NCBI GenBank assembly: GCA_958295665.1
Contig: OY282560.1
Coordinates: 148,730,091 to 148,794,090, forward strand
Source of the DNA: Tipula vernalis
Lineage: Eukaryota > Arthropoda > Insecta > Diptera > Tipulidae
Length of the DNA: 64,000 nt
Direction: 5' to 3'
Positions 21,789 through 33,974 of this stretch are shown here, one piece after another; position 1 is the stretch's first letter, and each line of letters starts with the position of its first letter. The notes under the pieces are model-generated. The model saw only the letters and a list, made by a program, of their open reading frames with translations. It did not search any database and was not told where the DNA came from. The translations under genes and the position numbers were made by a program.

Positions 21789-24015
21789 CTAAAGTTTATA
21801 TTTTTTTTTCGTTTTTTGTGTTTTAATTTTTTGACAAACATAAATTTAATATATAAATCAAAAAAAAAATAAACTAAATATTCAATTCAGCCAATGTTCA
21901 TATGGGTGTACCAAAACATAAACTAAATTCAATCATAAAGTTTAAACAAACTAAAAAAAGCTCCATAAATTAATTGGTTTTCGTTTTAAATTTTTTGTAT
22001 AACAATTTTATTGTCATGCCCATGCAAAGTGTAGTTCCTATATTAGGTAGTAATTTATTTGTTTTGTGAGTTCCAATTTACATAAAAACCAACATATTTG
22101 CACAAAAAACAAAAAAAAATATTAAAATTTCGTAAATTTATATAGTGCGGTCGGTCAGTTGAGTAGATTATGAGTTTCGTATTATGTAATTGATCTCATT
22201 CAATCATCAGACATTGTTGTTGTTTGTTGACGATGATAAATATGTACCAGTCGATGTTAAGCTAAAATTATAAGTTGGTGTAGACGAAAATACCAAAGAA
22301 AATCCAAAAACGTAAATAATGAAACAAAATAATTAGGACGAAAGCTATCTACTGGATATATTAATAGACTGGAGGGTAAATAAAGCTTAAAGCTTTTAAG
22401 CAAATACAAACAATAAACAAACAAGAAAGTGTACAAAACTTGACGATTAATGTATTTGGTTTAAGGCTTTACTCGACTTAATTAATTATTATCTTTATGT
22501 ATAGCACGTTTTGGCAATCCTTTTGATTTTGAATTTTTTTGTGGGGTGGATTAGTCAACCAATAAGTTACGTAACTTAAGTAGTTACGATGATTTTTCAT
22601 TTTTTTTACTTTTTGTTGTTGTTTATGTAAAGGAATAATTAAATAATATGGAATGGTAAAATGATTAACATCACTAAACGTTGAGCCGCATGATGATATT
22701 GATAAATATGAATCTTGGCGTGTGATATCCGTTACTAATTTTAATTTGATTGTTTATTCAAGCGGTGAAATATAATATAGAATAACGGATATAATAAGAA
22801 TTAATTGAATTAATACTATAACAAATTAAATAAGCAGGCGACGATGATAAATGAACCTTGTTAATCGCAACCTTGTTTAACACTTAAAGGAATGGCGCCG
22901 CAAAGCTAGCTTGCGTTGAATGACGATTTCCTTTATATGAAATCATTATATGGCTATTTTGCCAGTTTCTGTCAAAAAGGCAAAGGAAAACAACTAAAGC
23001 TTTGATAATATTCGCTCTTATATTAAAGCTTTGTCATAAGTTGGTGACTTCCTTGGTCTGGGCGTGTTCACGATTCGAGGCTCAATTTGTATCAAAACGA
23101 GCTGCGTACCTTAAATAATGGATCCTTCATGTTAAATGACAATAAAACAGTTACAACCTGAATGAGGCGAGCCTACATCTGATCAAAATAGTTTGGTGAC
23201 TAGGACATTGAAAGATGAATACATAGTTATATAAAATCACAATATTTTAGAACAATCCCAGCAAATACAGGAGTATTGTTAAATTTTACGAGAACTATCG
23301 ACATCGAAAATTTCAAATTGGGATCCTTATTGTAAGAATTGGAATTGCTGCCACTTTTCTGAAACATGAAAGAACTGTTATCATTGCATTCAAGTTATGC
23401 AGTTATTCTTCTTGAGACATCAATTTCAGCGATTGGAAGCTGATGATAAGCAGTGCTTATCTTACTATGTTGTTGCAAATAGTACTCGCGTTGAATTAAC
23501 CAAGGGAAACAATTAATTGTTTAATCAGGATCATTGAATCAGGAACGTTAATACGAATTTCCAGCTCAAAAGTTGATGAATGATAATCTGGTTACAGAAA
23601 TTAGTTCTAAAATTTGCCGCAAGCCCCTATCGAGAATAGCTTGTAGTGCAAAATGAACGACTCTTATAGCTATAAATAAGAATATACTAGGAGTGAATAA
23701 TATCACCTCTGACTTGAGTGACCTGAACAATCTCTCAACTCAAGCGCTTTTTTCGAAAAAAGTTTGTATCCAGAGTCCTTATAGTCTATTGGTGGTTCTA
23801 AACCAGAATTTTGATAAACATTATCAAAACTAGGTAATTAAAAACAATTTAATTCTATTTTATTTAGCGATTTAAAGGGCTCAAATTGGTTAATTTTATA
23901 GGTAACTTAATGAAACGATAAAGTTGGTTAATTTCAAAATCAAGTTGATTAAATTTCTATTAAGAATAATTTAGGAGCTTAGTTGGTTAAACTGAAATTA
24001 GATTTGCGATTAGAA
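21789..24015. other. Proximal part of the receptor intron, no element recognised
   Basis: AT-rich, with no coding motif or repeat match. Some of it may be original intron sequence. Confidence 0.45.
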
Positions 24016-24076
24016 TCGCATTGGTCTAATTTCACAAAAAAAATTAGATTTTTTTTGTGAAATTAGACCAATGCGA
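24016..24076. repeat. Perfect stem-loop, 29-bp arms, 3-base loop
   Basis: The left arm 24016-24044 begins TCGCATTGGTCTAATTTCAC and continues with eight A and one T. The loop is TAG. The right arm 24048-24076 is its exact reverse complement. It stands alone in AT-rich sequence. It could be a tiny foldback repeat, a replication-generated palindrome, or an RNA hairpin. Confidence 0.9.
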
Positions 24077-24374
24077 TAACTAAGATCTCGTTAGGAATAT
24101 GCGGGCTACTGTTGGGCAACCAAATAAAGTCCGAAGAAAAGTGCAAAATCGTGTTTATTTTAAAGAAAGAATCCGTAAGGCGAATTTGTAGACAAAAAAA
24201 GCGTAAATGTTGAAAGGAAAAAATTCCTGAAAGTTCATCAAATACTGGCGCACATCTTAATAATAATAATAATAACGTAGGACTCTGAATAGTCTCGATC
24301 TAGAATACATCAATTAATCTCGATATCTTGATTAGCCTCGAAATATCGAATTTTCTGGGCTAATATGGAACTTT

Positions 24375-26630
24375 AATTTTTTCGGTCTAAAAAGACCAAA
24401 GAATTGGAATGAAATTCTATCACAAATGACTAAAAATTTGGTTACTACAAAACCACTTTTCTAAATGTTTTAGAGGTTCCCGAGTCGATATGTCTGTCTG
24501 TACACATGGTAACTCGGGCTTGTCTATTCGGTTTTTTTTTTTTTTTGTAATCTGTTTTTATGGTCAAGTGGGAGAATGGAAAAGCTTTTGAAACTATACA
24601 CGTCAGGAGGGCTAAGTATCTGCCTTTCGAACTTACCCAAAATTATCTGGTTTAAAAAGTAAAAAAGTACAAAAGTTTGTTGGTCCAAAATCATTTTTCT
24701 CGAACTTTATAAAAAGTCTCTAAGTCCAAGAAGCAAAAAAAAAAAAATGTCCGTCCGTCTGTTTGTACCAATGGTGTCTCGAGAATGGCTTGTCCGATGT
24801 AATTTTTTCACATATCTATATGTATTTACCATGGAAAAGCGGAGAATTAGCTGTACGTCGAAAAAATTGGGACCTGCCATACGAATTGACCCAAAACCAC
24901 ATGGAGATATTACCACGTTGATATTTTATATATGCTGGTTTGAGGATTGAGTTGAGCATAGAGTTTGCTGTTGAGTTTATGGTTGAGTTAGGTTTCATTT
25001 GCGGGATGAGTTGGGGTTGAGTTGGAGTTGTGTTGGGACTGGGTTAGGATTCAGTGAGAAGTTCAGCTGGGGATTTATTTATGTGTTGAATTTACGATTA
25101 GATTATAGTTAGCTCTAGTTGAGTTAAGTTGGATGTGAATTTGGGGCTGATTTAAGGGTTGGATTCGCGATCGAGTTAAGGTTGAGTTGGGGTTGGACTA
25201 CGGCTGAGTTGCGGTTGAGTTGGAATTGGGTTGAGTATAATTCAGCGATTAAATTAGGAATATATTTTGCGGTTGTGTTGAGAGGTTGTGTGTTTATTCG
25301 AAGATTGAGTTAGATGTTTAGTTTGAGATTAAGTTAAGGGTTAGGTTGGGGGTCGAGTTATTTGTTGAAAAGGGTTTGAGTTGAAATTGATTTGTATTTG
25401 AATAGGGGTTCGATTGGGGATTTATTTAGAGTCGAGTTGAAGGTTTAGTGCGAGGTTAGAATGAGTTGATATGAATTCAGTTCATATAAGCTTGTAGCTT
25501 TCGAATCGGGTTAAATTCGGGATTGAGTTATCCGTTGTGTAGATGGTTGAGATTTGGTTTGAGCTAAATTGAGTTAAAATTTAGTTAGGGTTGTTAAATA
25601 TATTTTGTTAAGACCCAGGAGCTCATAATCATCGTTGGAGTTATGTGTTGAAGGACCAAAATTTTCAAAATCTTTTGAAAAGTTCATGAGTCCGAAAAAT
25701 AAAAAAAATAAAAAAATGTCCGTCTGTTTGTCTAAACATCTGTATTTCTATCTGTATCCAGGGTACCTGGACCCTTCTATGGTCAAAGGTTTTTGGAATC
25801 TGAAGTTAAGAGGGTTGGGTACCTGCCATACGTATTGACCCTAAACTACCAGTTTACATAAATATTTACCAATTTTTATTGTATATACTAGCTTGATGAT
25901 TGAGTTGAACGTTGAGTTTAGGATTAAGCGAAAGGTTAATTTTGGGGTATATTTGAAGGTTAAGTTAGGATTGAGTTTGAGTTGAGCTGGGTTAACCGAT
26001 TTTTAATATATGTATATTGGTTTGATAATTGAGTTCGGCGTTGAGTTTGCGGTTGAGCTAAGGGTTAAGTTGGGTCCCATTAGCGCTTTGAGTTGGAGTT
26101 TAGTTGGAGTTTAGTTGGTGTTGAATTGATGGCGAAATTTTTTAAGACCAAGTTGATTTGGGGGTTGAGTTGGGCGTGGGTTTTTAGTTGGTTTAATTAA
26201 TGGGTTGCGAGTCGAGTTAAGGCTGAGAAAGGGTAGGACTACATTCTCAGTTGGTTTTGAGTAAGAGTTGAGTAGGAGTCACCGGTTTAGTTGGCAATTT
26301 ATTTAGAGTTGTGTTAACGGGTTGAGAGGTTAAGTTTAGTTCATAAAGACATGCAATTTTCGGACCGTGTCTGTTTAGGATTTTAGTTTGTGGTGGAGTT
26401 GAAATTTGAGTTGGGAGTTAAATTCAAATTAAGTTGTGGTTTAGTGAGAGGTTCAGTTGCGGATTTATTTAGGGATAGTTGTGGGTTTAGTTGGAAGTTA
26501 GCTTGAGTTGAGTTCATGTATATATGTATTTTTTTGAACCATGTTGATTTAGGTGTTCAGTAGGACATTGAGTTGAAGTTGACTTGTGGTTGAGTTATCT
26601 TTGGAGCTTGATTGGACAACTATCTGGTTA
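24375..26630 (-). repeat. Family X repeat, minus orientation, with GAGTTG-rich tract
   Basis: The segment at 24375-24960 (TTTTTCGGTCTAAAAAGACC, later GGGACCTGCCATACGAATTG and ATATATGCTGGTTTGAGGAT) is the reverse complement of the conserved end of family X at 49560-49923 and 60815-61150. From about 24950 to 26630 it expands into a long degenerate tract built on GAGTTG/GGTTGAGTT. A second copy of the conserved end lies inside it at 25610-25890. No coding potential. Confidence 0.75.
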
Positions 26631-28170
26631 CTTTGGTGACGTCGACGTTCTTGATCTGTATCGGTTTAGCCTATTACTTTCGAACTCGATTTTGTGGTTG
26701 ATTTTTTCTCTCATTTTTATTCTATATGAATGTCACCCAAATAGATATTTGTTTCTTGTCAAACAGGAAAATGAGGAGAAATAAAACTTAACTTGGAGAT
26801 TGGCCCTCCAGACGCGAAGCAATGCATTTAAAAATAAATAAAATAAAAACAATTAACACAAAAGCAACAAACAAAGCTAATAAAATCATGCTATTCGCAC
26901 CCAATGAACACAAGGAAATAAAGAAAATCCAAGACCTTTTCACACGGATCGACCAACGAGGCCTCATTACTTTTTCTAGATGTTCGCAAAATAATTTCGG
27001 TTTACAATTTGGACTTTAAGCTTTATAAGAGGCATGTTACGTCAGATTCATCCAGTAAAACATTGTCTCATTTCAAAAGAAAATTGTGATGGGCCAGGTT
27101 TCGGATAAGCTGAATTTCTATATTTGTCCAAGATTTGTAATAAGTCAAGTTCAAAGTTTAGAAAGAAAAATTCCAGGTTTAATGCAACTTTTAAAAAATA
27201 CTCCTCTAAATTACTCGAATTTAAAAGCTTGCGTGTAATCGAATATTTTTAGTTAAAAATTAACTTTGGCTCACTACGGGTTCCCGGGTATTTAAATTAA
27301 TATAAAATAAAACCCCAAACTAAGGTCACGGTAGATCTCGATTGAATGAAAATTAGCGCATCTAAAGGTTTCAGTTTCACCAACTGTTAGCTAAATGTTG
27401 AGTAAAATCAACGTGTGGAGGCCTGAACGGAATTGATACGTTAACATTTCTATGGCCACCTTGATGTAATAATGACATTTTCTCCATTATTTTATTTCTA
27501 AGACATATTCACCCTAATTTTAGCTGCATTATGTACCGTTTGTCAGCAGGGTCTTTTGTATGTAGGAAAATTTCATGCCATTGTTATAGATCAAATGACA
27601 CTTTTTATCACTAAATCTGCAATGCCAACATGTTGTGAGAACTGAAAGCACCCAATGTGTGATTGTCTGCGTAAGTTTATTTCTTTCGTTTTGATTGACG
27701 ACATTTGAAAAGACTTATTGCCTCTTATTTTAATAATTATTTTCCCCTGTCTCTCTCTCTCTGAGGATTTAAAATCTATGACCCCGTCAAACACTACATA
27801 AATAGCTCGCAACTAGTTGAAATCCATATTTGGCGCTCTAGCGCACTGAAACCTGATAATATGACAAAGACGAAAACGCGCATATCCCATACATTCGTTT
27901 CTTCACATAATTTAATAGTGTTTGAAAAATGAATTTTAAGCATCCTTGGATCTCACAAATAGTAGAACATCTTCTCCAGAAATACTGCCCATTTTTGCCC
28001 ATATTCACAAAAACCAATTAACTTTAATCGATCTTTGCGTGCATTCAGCCCCGCTAATTGTTGGTTTAGTAAAATCAACGAATTGAGTTGTGAACGCTCA
28101 TGTTACATTTCAAGTTGCATGTTAATGTTAAACAATCATATTCAATGTAATTTTTCCAGCAGTATATTTC
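26631..28170. other. Unassigned intron sequence
   Basis: Contains a short CT microsatellite near 27750 and several chance open frames of under 80 codons. No element recognised. Confidence 0.45.
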
Positions 28171-28174
28171 CGCT

Positions 28175-28365
28175 GCCAAGTCGCAGTAGCTTTTATTAGT
28201 ACGTGTAATTACCAAATTTTGATTTAGATTTTCCGGAGTAACGGAGGCAAACGTTGGAAAACTGAAACGTATTTTTGAAACTTTAGACAATTGCCGAATT
28301 GTTTTCATTCAAAATTCAAAATAGACAAAAATGCAGTTAACTATAGTTTGTCAAAAAACCACAGA
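28175..28365. repeat. Diverged fragment of the foldback-element arm
   Basis: Shares long blocks with the foldback arm at about 16450-16630: TTTCCGGAG, TTGGAAAACTGAAA, TTTGAAACTTTAG and ACAAAAATGCAGTTAACTA, then a run of A and ACCACAGAT, in the same order. The fragment shows that the foldback family has other, older copies. Confidence 0.75.
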
Positions 28366-28929
28366 TTTGAACTCCATAACTACGGTGAATAGGAGCCCCC
28401 GGATTTCTTTTTTTTTTTTTCAAAAATAAAATTTCCGAAAAAATTTGGAGAAACTAAAGGAAAGTAAAATTCCAAGAGGCCACACTAGACTTTTGGTAAG
28501 CGATCAACTACAACATGATAACAAAATAATGCTATATACCTTTTTGTCATCCTTCCGCACAGAGGACCAATGCTTTGAAACACAAACGTAAATAATAATA
28601 TAAACATTTTACGAAGAGGAGAAATTGTCAAGAGTTTTGCAAATTCAGTTTCGATCTGAATTGCTATTTTTCTATACATAGAAACCATGTACTTACAGTG
28701 CCAGCGAATTTTACAACACCCCTTAAAAACTTTTAACAATTTTATTGTATTAAGCACATATGTACCTGCGGATTCTAAATTGTTAAACAATTTTAATAGG
28801 TATTGTAAATTTAGGTATTACTGTAAGTACATGGTTGCTTTCTTCTTTGAAATATTATTGATTGAAGGGCCATGTGGGCGATAAGCCACCTCGCACTGCG
28901 ACCTAAAAGATCTATTGTGCTGGTTCTTT

Positions 28930-29177
28930 GAAATAGAAAGAGCACAACATTTTACGTCCGACTATGTATTTTCCATGACCTCCCAATTTCATCTGAAGAT
29001 CAAAAGTCAAGCTAAATGTATACATATGTCTTAGAACGTTTTTTTTCATATACTCAAAACTATAAACTTAGAAGGGAGAATGCTTCTTCCAGTGACATTT
29101 ATATAGCTTGAATTTTGACCTTGGGCGGTCATGGAAAATATATAGTGGGACGTTCAATTTTGCGCTCTTTCTATATC
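28930..29177. mobile_element. Small inverted-repeat element (MITE-like)
   Basis: A ~248-bp unit with imperfect inverted arms of about 100 bp. The left arm has GAAATAGAAAGAGCACAACA and TATTTTCCATGACCTCCCAA. The right arm, read on the minus strand, has GATATAGAAAGAGCGCAAAA and TATTTTCCATGACCGCCCAA. No target duplication could be fixed. Confidence 0.7.
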
Positions 29178-29924
29178 CCGAGTCAAAAATAAGGGTTCCT
29201 ATTTTAAAAAATGACTTGACCTCTAAATGACCTTGATCCTATACCTAGGTTAAGGTAATTAATTGATGTCCCCCATAGAACCATACAAGTTTTGTTTAAA
29301 ACTTTTTTCCTAACTAGTTATTTCCGTGGATGGATTAAAATGGGATATCCTGTATATAGAAATATATTCAGGGTAATAGTTAGCAAATCAGTGGCTAGAG
29401 CCTAATGAGATAATTGAAAACAATGATTAATTTTTCATAATCTTCGCCAGATCGAAACTGAATTTGCAGAACTCTTAACAAATTTCTCCTCTCCGTAAAA
29501 TATTTTTCTATCCGGCTAATTCCGGAAAAACTTAATGTTGGAAGTAATATAAATATAAATAGTTCTGATAAAATTGTCACGTTTTCCTGTCATCCTTGCG
29601 CGAAGACCTTCATGCTAGGCGGCTTGGGGAAGTTCTTTGTTTTAGTATGTGAATAGTTATTAAAAACAATAAACTTTTGAAAAACGTTCTAATTTCTATT
29701 AATGTTGTAAATTTAATAAATCTTCAAGGGGCGGCTTCCCCGATTCTTTAAGGTATAAAACACATTAGAATACCCTTTTACATATTAGTCATATTTAAAA
29801 AATTTGCCTTTTTAGGATTGATTTTTTTTATTGGCATTTTTGTAAAATCGACTGTGACCCGTACGCAAAAACGCTATTTGTTAACCGATTTTCAATATCT
29901 TTGATCTTTTAGAAAGGTCTTGTT
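29178..29924. other. Unassigned, with a low-copy repeat
   Basis: A segment near 29725-29830 (GGGGCGGCTTCCCCGATTCT, then TTTAAGGTATAAAACACATT) resembles 44845-44945, so an unclassified repeat is present. Part of 29440-29480 is inverted relative to 28612-28652 (AGATCGAAACTGAATTTGCA, reverse complement shared). No gene. Confidence 0.5.
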
Positions 29925-30152
29925 GTGTATATGTTATAATATTATATATAAGTATAAATTTTGTTGGTATGCATACTTAAATTAGAACTGTTGTTTTTGG
30001 TGCGAAGAAGAATAAATTCGGTAGCCGAGAAGAGAACACCAACTAGTTGGTAATCAATTGAACAGCCAACAATATAAAATAATAAATAAATCTAAAAATT
30101 ATTTATAATAATAAAAGTTAATTAACAGTATAAATTATATTGTCGTATTACA
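29925..30152 (+). repeat. 5' LTR of Gypsy element B
   Basis: Matches 39775-40019 in the TATGCAT...TAGAACTGTTGTTTTTGGTG and CAATTGAACAGCCAACAATA blocks and ends GTATTACA. The exact start is uncertain, within about 15 bp. Confidence 0.7.
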
Positions 30153-30179
30153 GGTACGATATGAATAAATATTAACAAA

Positions 30180-31341
30180 ATATTTCAATGAAATTTCACA
30201 AATAATAAGTGAAATTGGAAACGGCGATCATAGTGAGGACTCGAAATTTAGAAAACTTATAAAATTAAGAAATCATTTTGATACTTATATTGAATATTTT
30301 AAAGGTAATATCGGAAAACAGACCTTTAAGCAAACACATATCCAACGACAAAAGTCATTATTGGAACTGAAATGTAGTAAAGCCGTTGAATTATTAGGTT
30401 TTGACTAATAATCTGACATTATATTATTTTTGCACTGTCCCTGGAAGAAATAAATGATACATCGAATTCTAAAGATTTTGAAAGTGATAGTAGTGACAAT
30501 CCTAATGATGCTGAAATAATAAACTCCAAACAGTGTGATGCAGATTTAGAAATAGATATCAATTACTTTAAAATTTCTAAAAATTCAATCAAACAATCTT
30601 CAAATTATCCATCATCAACAAAGATGACTAACAAATTTGACCTTAAACTTGCTAACTCCCTTATACCAGATTTTGATGGTAATGTTAAACATGTTGAGGA
30701 TTTTTTAGACAAATGTGACTTTTATGATAACCAAATTGAAGCTGCGGAGAAGGCAACATTCTTCAATTTTTTGTTAAAGGTCAAAATTCTTCGAAATGTC
30801 AAATGCAAAATTAGCACGGAAACAACCCCAAAATGATTCGATTTTTTTTCAAAAATCTTATAATTAATCGTTTTTCTTGTAAAACAACTAAAGAGAGGAA
30901 TATGAATGAGCCACATAGTTTGAGACAAACCGCTATTCTGAAGATTTTGCTACTGAGCAGGAGAATGTGTGTGCTGAGCTTATAAAGCTGAAAATGAAAG
31001 ATAAGGAGTAGTGCGAGCGAAACACAATTAAATCAGAAGTTGAGGAGACAGCAATTAATGTTTTCATAACAGGTGTTAAATTAGTTGAAATTTGTCAGGC
31101 TTTGATCTACAAGGAGCCAAAGTCTTTATCAAAAGCAATCCAATTTGCTTTAGAAGCGGAAGCGAAATTGCGGCAATTAATTGGGCAATATAAACAACCA
31201 TATCGCAATCGGAATTTTAATGCTCATAATACAAAAAAATTTACTCCTCATTTTTGCCAACATAATACATCTAATCCACGACAGAACCATCATTCTAATT
31301 ATCAGACAAATTCAAACATAAATCAACGATATCATGGTTAC
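30180..31341 (+). pseudogene. Gag of Gypsy element B, broken
   Basis: The Gag polyprotein would form the virus-like particle. Open pieces read FNEISQIISEIGNGDHSEDS (from ~30185) to a stop near 30407. The piece at 30624-30836 contains LIPDFDGNVKHVEDFLDKCD, the usual start of a Retrotrans_gag-like domain. A third piece at 31102-31344 is rich in Asn and Gln (KQPYRNRNFNAHNTKKFTPH), a typical nucleocapsid-side tail. No CCHC knuckle is visible. Several stops and frameshifts inactivate it. Confidence 0.65.
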
Positions 31342-31629
31342 TGAAATTACCCTAATAATTATTCTATTAATAACAATGAAGCAAAAACTCTAATCAAAAT
31401 TATACAGAAATGTCGAAAAATTACAACACACAAACATTTTATAGACAACAAACCCAGCCACGTAATAATAATATTAATAATAATAATACAACTCGATATT
31501 TAGAGCAAAATACAAATCAGCCAAATTTTCATGTAGCTGAGATCGGTGAAGAGTCGGGAAACGGGTCCCGCCCTCAACAGGAATAGTAGGAAGATACTCA
31601 GTTGGGGGCTGCATCAAATCATTAAATAA

Positions 31630-31960
31630 TAACACATGTGTTCTTATGATTGACAGTGGTGCCGGTGTATCGATTTTAAAAGAATCAAAAGTTGAAACCT
31701 TCATAATCTATGTCGTGAAAAAAATTTATAATTAAAGGTGTTACGGCTGGAAGAATCGAGACTTTGGGAAGTTTATCTTGTAAATTACTAATGGAAAACT
31801 GATTTGCTCTGCAACATGAATTTCAAATTGTATCTGAAGAGTTCCCAATTGTAACTGATGACATTCTAAGTAGAGACTTCCAACACAAGTATAAAACAAA
31901 CATCAATTATTCAACATACATACTAGAAATACCATGCAAAAGTAATAACATTTTAATCCC
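31630..31960 (+). pseudogene. Retroviral-type aspartic protease of Gypsy element B, broken
   Basis: CVLMIDSGAGVSILKES (near 31635-31685) carries the DSGA active-site motif. After stops, DDILSRDFQHKYKTN (near 31858) resembles the ILGxDF flap-side motif. It lies between gag and reverse transcriptase, as expected. Confidence 0.65.
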
Positions 31961-32181
31961 TATTAATGATAGATTTGATGATTCAATCGTAGTGTCGGCA
32001 AGAAGCGAAGTGATAAGAAGATTAGATTTTCATATTGACGAGCCAAGCGTAGTATTATCATGTGAAATTGATTCGGGTATTTTTGTGGCAAATGCCATAA
32101 TAAATGGCGAGCATGTCAAGTTAAAAGCATGTTACGTGATAATATAATTGAAAATTCTCATTCACCGTAAAATTCATCACT

Positions 32182-32895
32182 GTGAATTGTGCAGATATTA
32201 AAGATTGGAGGGTTGTTGTAGATTTTAGGCAAATAAATAAGAAAGCGATATCGGAAACATTTTCACTGTCGAGAATTGATGAAATATTAGAACAATTGGG
32301 CCGCGCAAAATTTTTCTCAATATTAGATTTAAAATATGGATTTCATCAGATTGAAATAGAGCACAATTCGAGAAGTGTTACAGCATTTTCTACTAACTCG
32401 GGTCACTACCAATTCAAGAGGTTCCCGTTTGGATTGAAGATCTCTTCAAACAGCTTTCAACGTATGATGACATTGGCTATGTCTGGACTAACTCCAGAAG
32501 CTGCCTTTTTATATGTAGATGATTTAGTAATATATGGTTGTTCTTTACGACACCATAATAAAAATTTGATTGAAGTATTTGAACGAATCTGGAGGTACAA
32601 TTTGAAATTAAATCAAAAAAAAATGTAAATTTTTACAAACCACAGTAACATATGTATTTGGGCCATCAGATTTCTGATTGTGGCATTTTACCCGATCCAT
32701 CTAAATACTCAGTGATAGAAAATTATCCAGTACCGCAAAATGTGGATGACGTAAGACGGTTTATTGCTTTTTGCATTATAGAAGATTTGTTAAGGATTTT
32801 GCTAGAATAGTTCAGCCATTAAACCAATTATTGCGTAAAAATATAATATTCAGTTGGACTAAAAACTGTAATGCTGCATTCGAAAATCTTAAAAC
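32182..32895 (+). pseudogene. Reverse transcriptase of Gypsy element B
   Basis: A 148-codon open piece (32182-32628) holds VDFRQINKKAISETF, FFSILDLKYGFHQIEI (motif A, catalytic Asp), FKRFPFGLKISSNSFQRMM and FLYVDDLVIYG (the catalytic YVDD). After a stop and frame changes, GHQISDCGILPDPSK and VDDVRRFIAF continue into the connection domain up to the inverted-LTR insertion at 32900. The N-terminal end of the domain is damaged. The usual K/W residues upstream of motif A are partly present. Confidence 0.85.
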
Positions 32896-32899
32896 ATAT

Positions 32900-33964
32900 T
32901 GTGACGGTGACACCTAGTGTGTAATAGAATAAGTTAAACTAATAGCTCAATGTTTAAATGTATACTAAAATGAAGTTTTCCATGATAAAATTTTTCTAAA
33001 TCTTTCTACGCTATTCTAACTTGAAAAGTCATGAGATTTCTAGCAGTGCAGGAGCAACTACCAGGCGAATTATTACTGAACTATCTCCAGTTGCTGTTTG
33101 TAATTTCAATCCGTTAGCCGGTTGTATACCTCCATCGATCAGATCATTACGGATAATCGTGCGTTTTGCTCCCGTATCGAAGGTGATGATGCAATCTGTG
33201 CCATTAATGTCGCCTTTGATTGTTAAGCTGGCCCGCCTCTTGTTACTTTCGAAACGCGGATGGAGGTTATGGGGCAATCGGTTGTGGGAGTCAGCTTCTG
33301 CCCCTTTAAGCTGACTCTTTGTAGTTTAACGGCTCCGTCGTCATTTGGCCTTCTTGTCTGACCCCTGCCTGCTCTCCGCTTGGTCGTCGCTGCATAGGAG
33401 ATGGTGATCTTCCCCTTTTTCTTCTTATTTCCCAGCAGTCCCGAGAGATGTGACCGATTTTATCACATGCCCAACATTTGATTTTGCCGCTTCCGTCTCG
33501 GTATCTTGGTGTTGACCGTTCTGTGTTTATGCTGCTGTCGATTTTCACTCTGCGTATTTTCATTGACGGTTTGGTGATGGCTTGTGCAGTTTCATTTGTC
33601 AACGCACAAGCGGTGGTTTCCGTGAAGGTGGCTTTAGGTGACAACATCACCGCCTTGCGTGTCTCTGGATCTCGAATGGCGTCAATGCATGTTTCAATTT
33701 TTAGCCTTTCCATATACTCGGCCGACGTACTGGTATGTGCTAGATGTACTAATCGCTCGATTGCCGATGAAAATTCCTGCATCGATTCTGGCGTTCGCCT
33801 TTAATATACACAAACCAAACTTCTAGAAAGCTCGTGATTTTTCCAGTTAGAATAGCATAGAAACATTTAGAACAATTTTATCATGGAAAATTCCATTTTA
33901 GTACAGTTAAACATTGAGCTATTAATTTACCTTATTCTATTACATACTAGGTGTCACCGTCACA
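32900..33964. mobile_element. Insertion bounded by two inverted copies of one LTR end, 4-bp duplication
   Basis: The left tip TGTGACGGTGACACCTAGTG (32900) and the right tip, its reverse complement (ending CACCGTCACA at 33964), are the same 5' end of the family A LTR pointing outwards. Both sit beside ATAT (32896-32899 and 33965-33968), a perfect 4-bp target duplication inside the Gypsy B pol gene. The plus-strand LTR part runs to about 33043. The minus-strand part starts at 33964 and runs to about 33803, stopping just past the TATA box. Between them lies a gag-protease fragment in minus orientation. No LTR 3' end is present at either side. Confidence 0.85.
33029..33782 (-). pseudogene. Gag-protease fragment of family A, frameshifted
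   Basis: The minus strand from 33782 reads MQEFSSAIERLVHLAHTSTS, matching residues around 340 of the intact Gag at 36379-38805. It continues through one CCHC knuckle (CWACDKIGHISRDC) to a stop at 33306. In another frame (33277-33029) the protease part follows, with CIITFDTGAKRTIIRNDLID and its DTGA active site. The second knuckle present in element A is absent. The fragment starts abruptly where the LTR part ends, so it is an internally deleted copy. Confidence 0.8.
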
Positions 33965-33974
33965 ATATTCTTAA

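Noticed and set aside
33478..33804. Plus-strand open frames over the inverted-LTR insertion
   Set aside because: These are the complement of the family A gag fragment, which reads on the minus strand with its CCHC motif.
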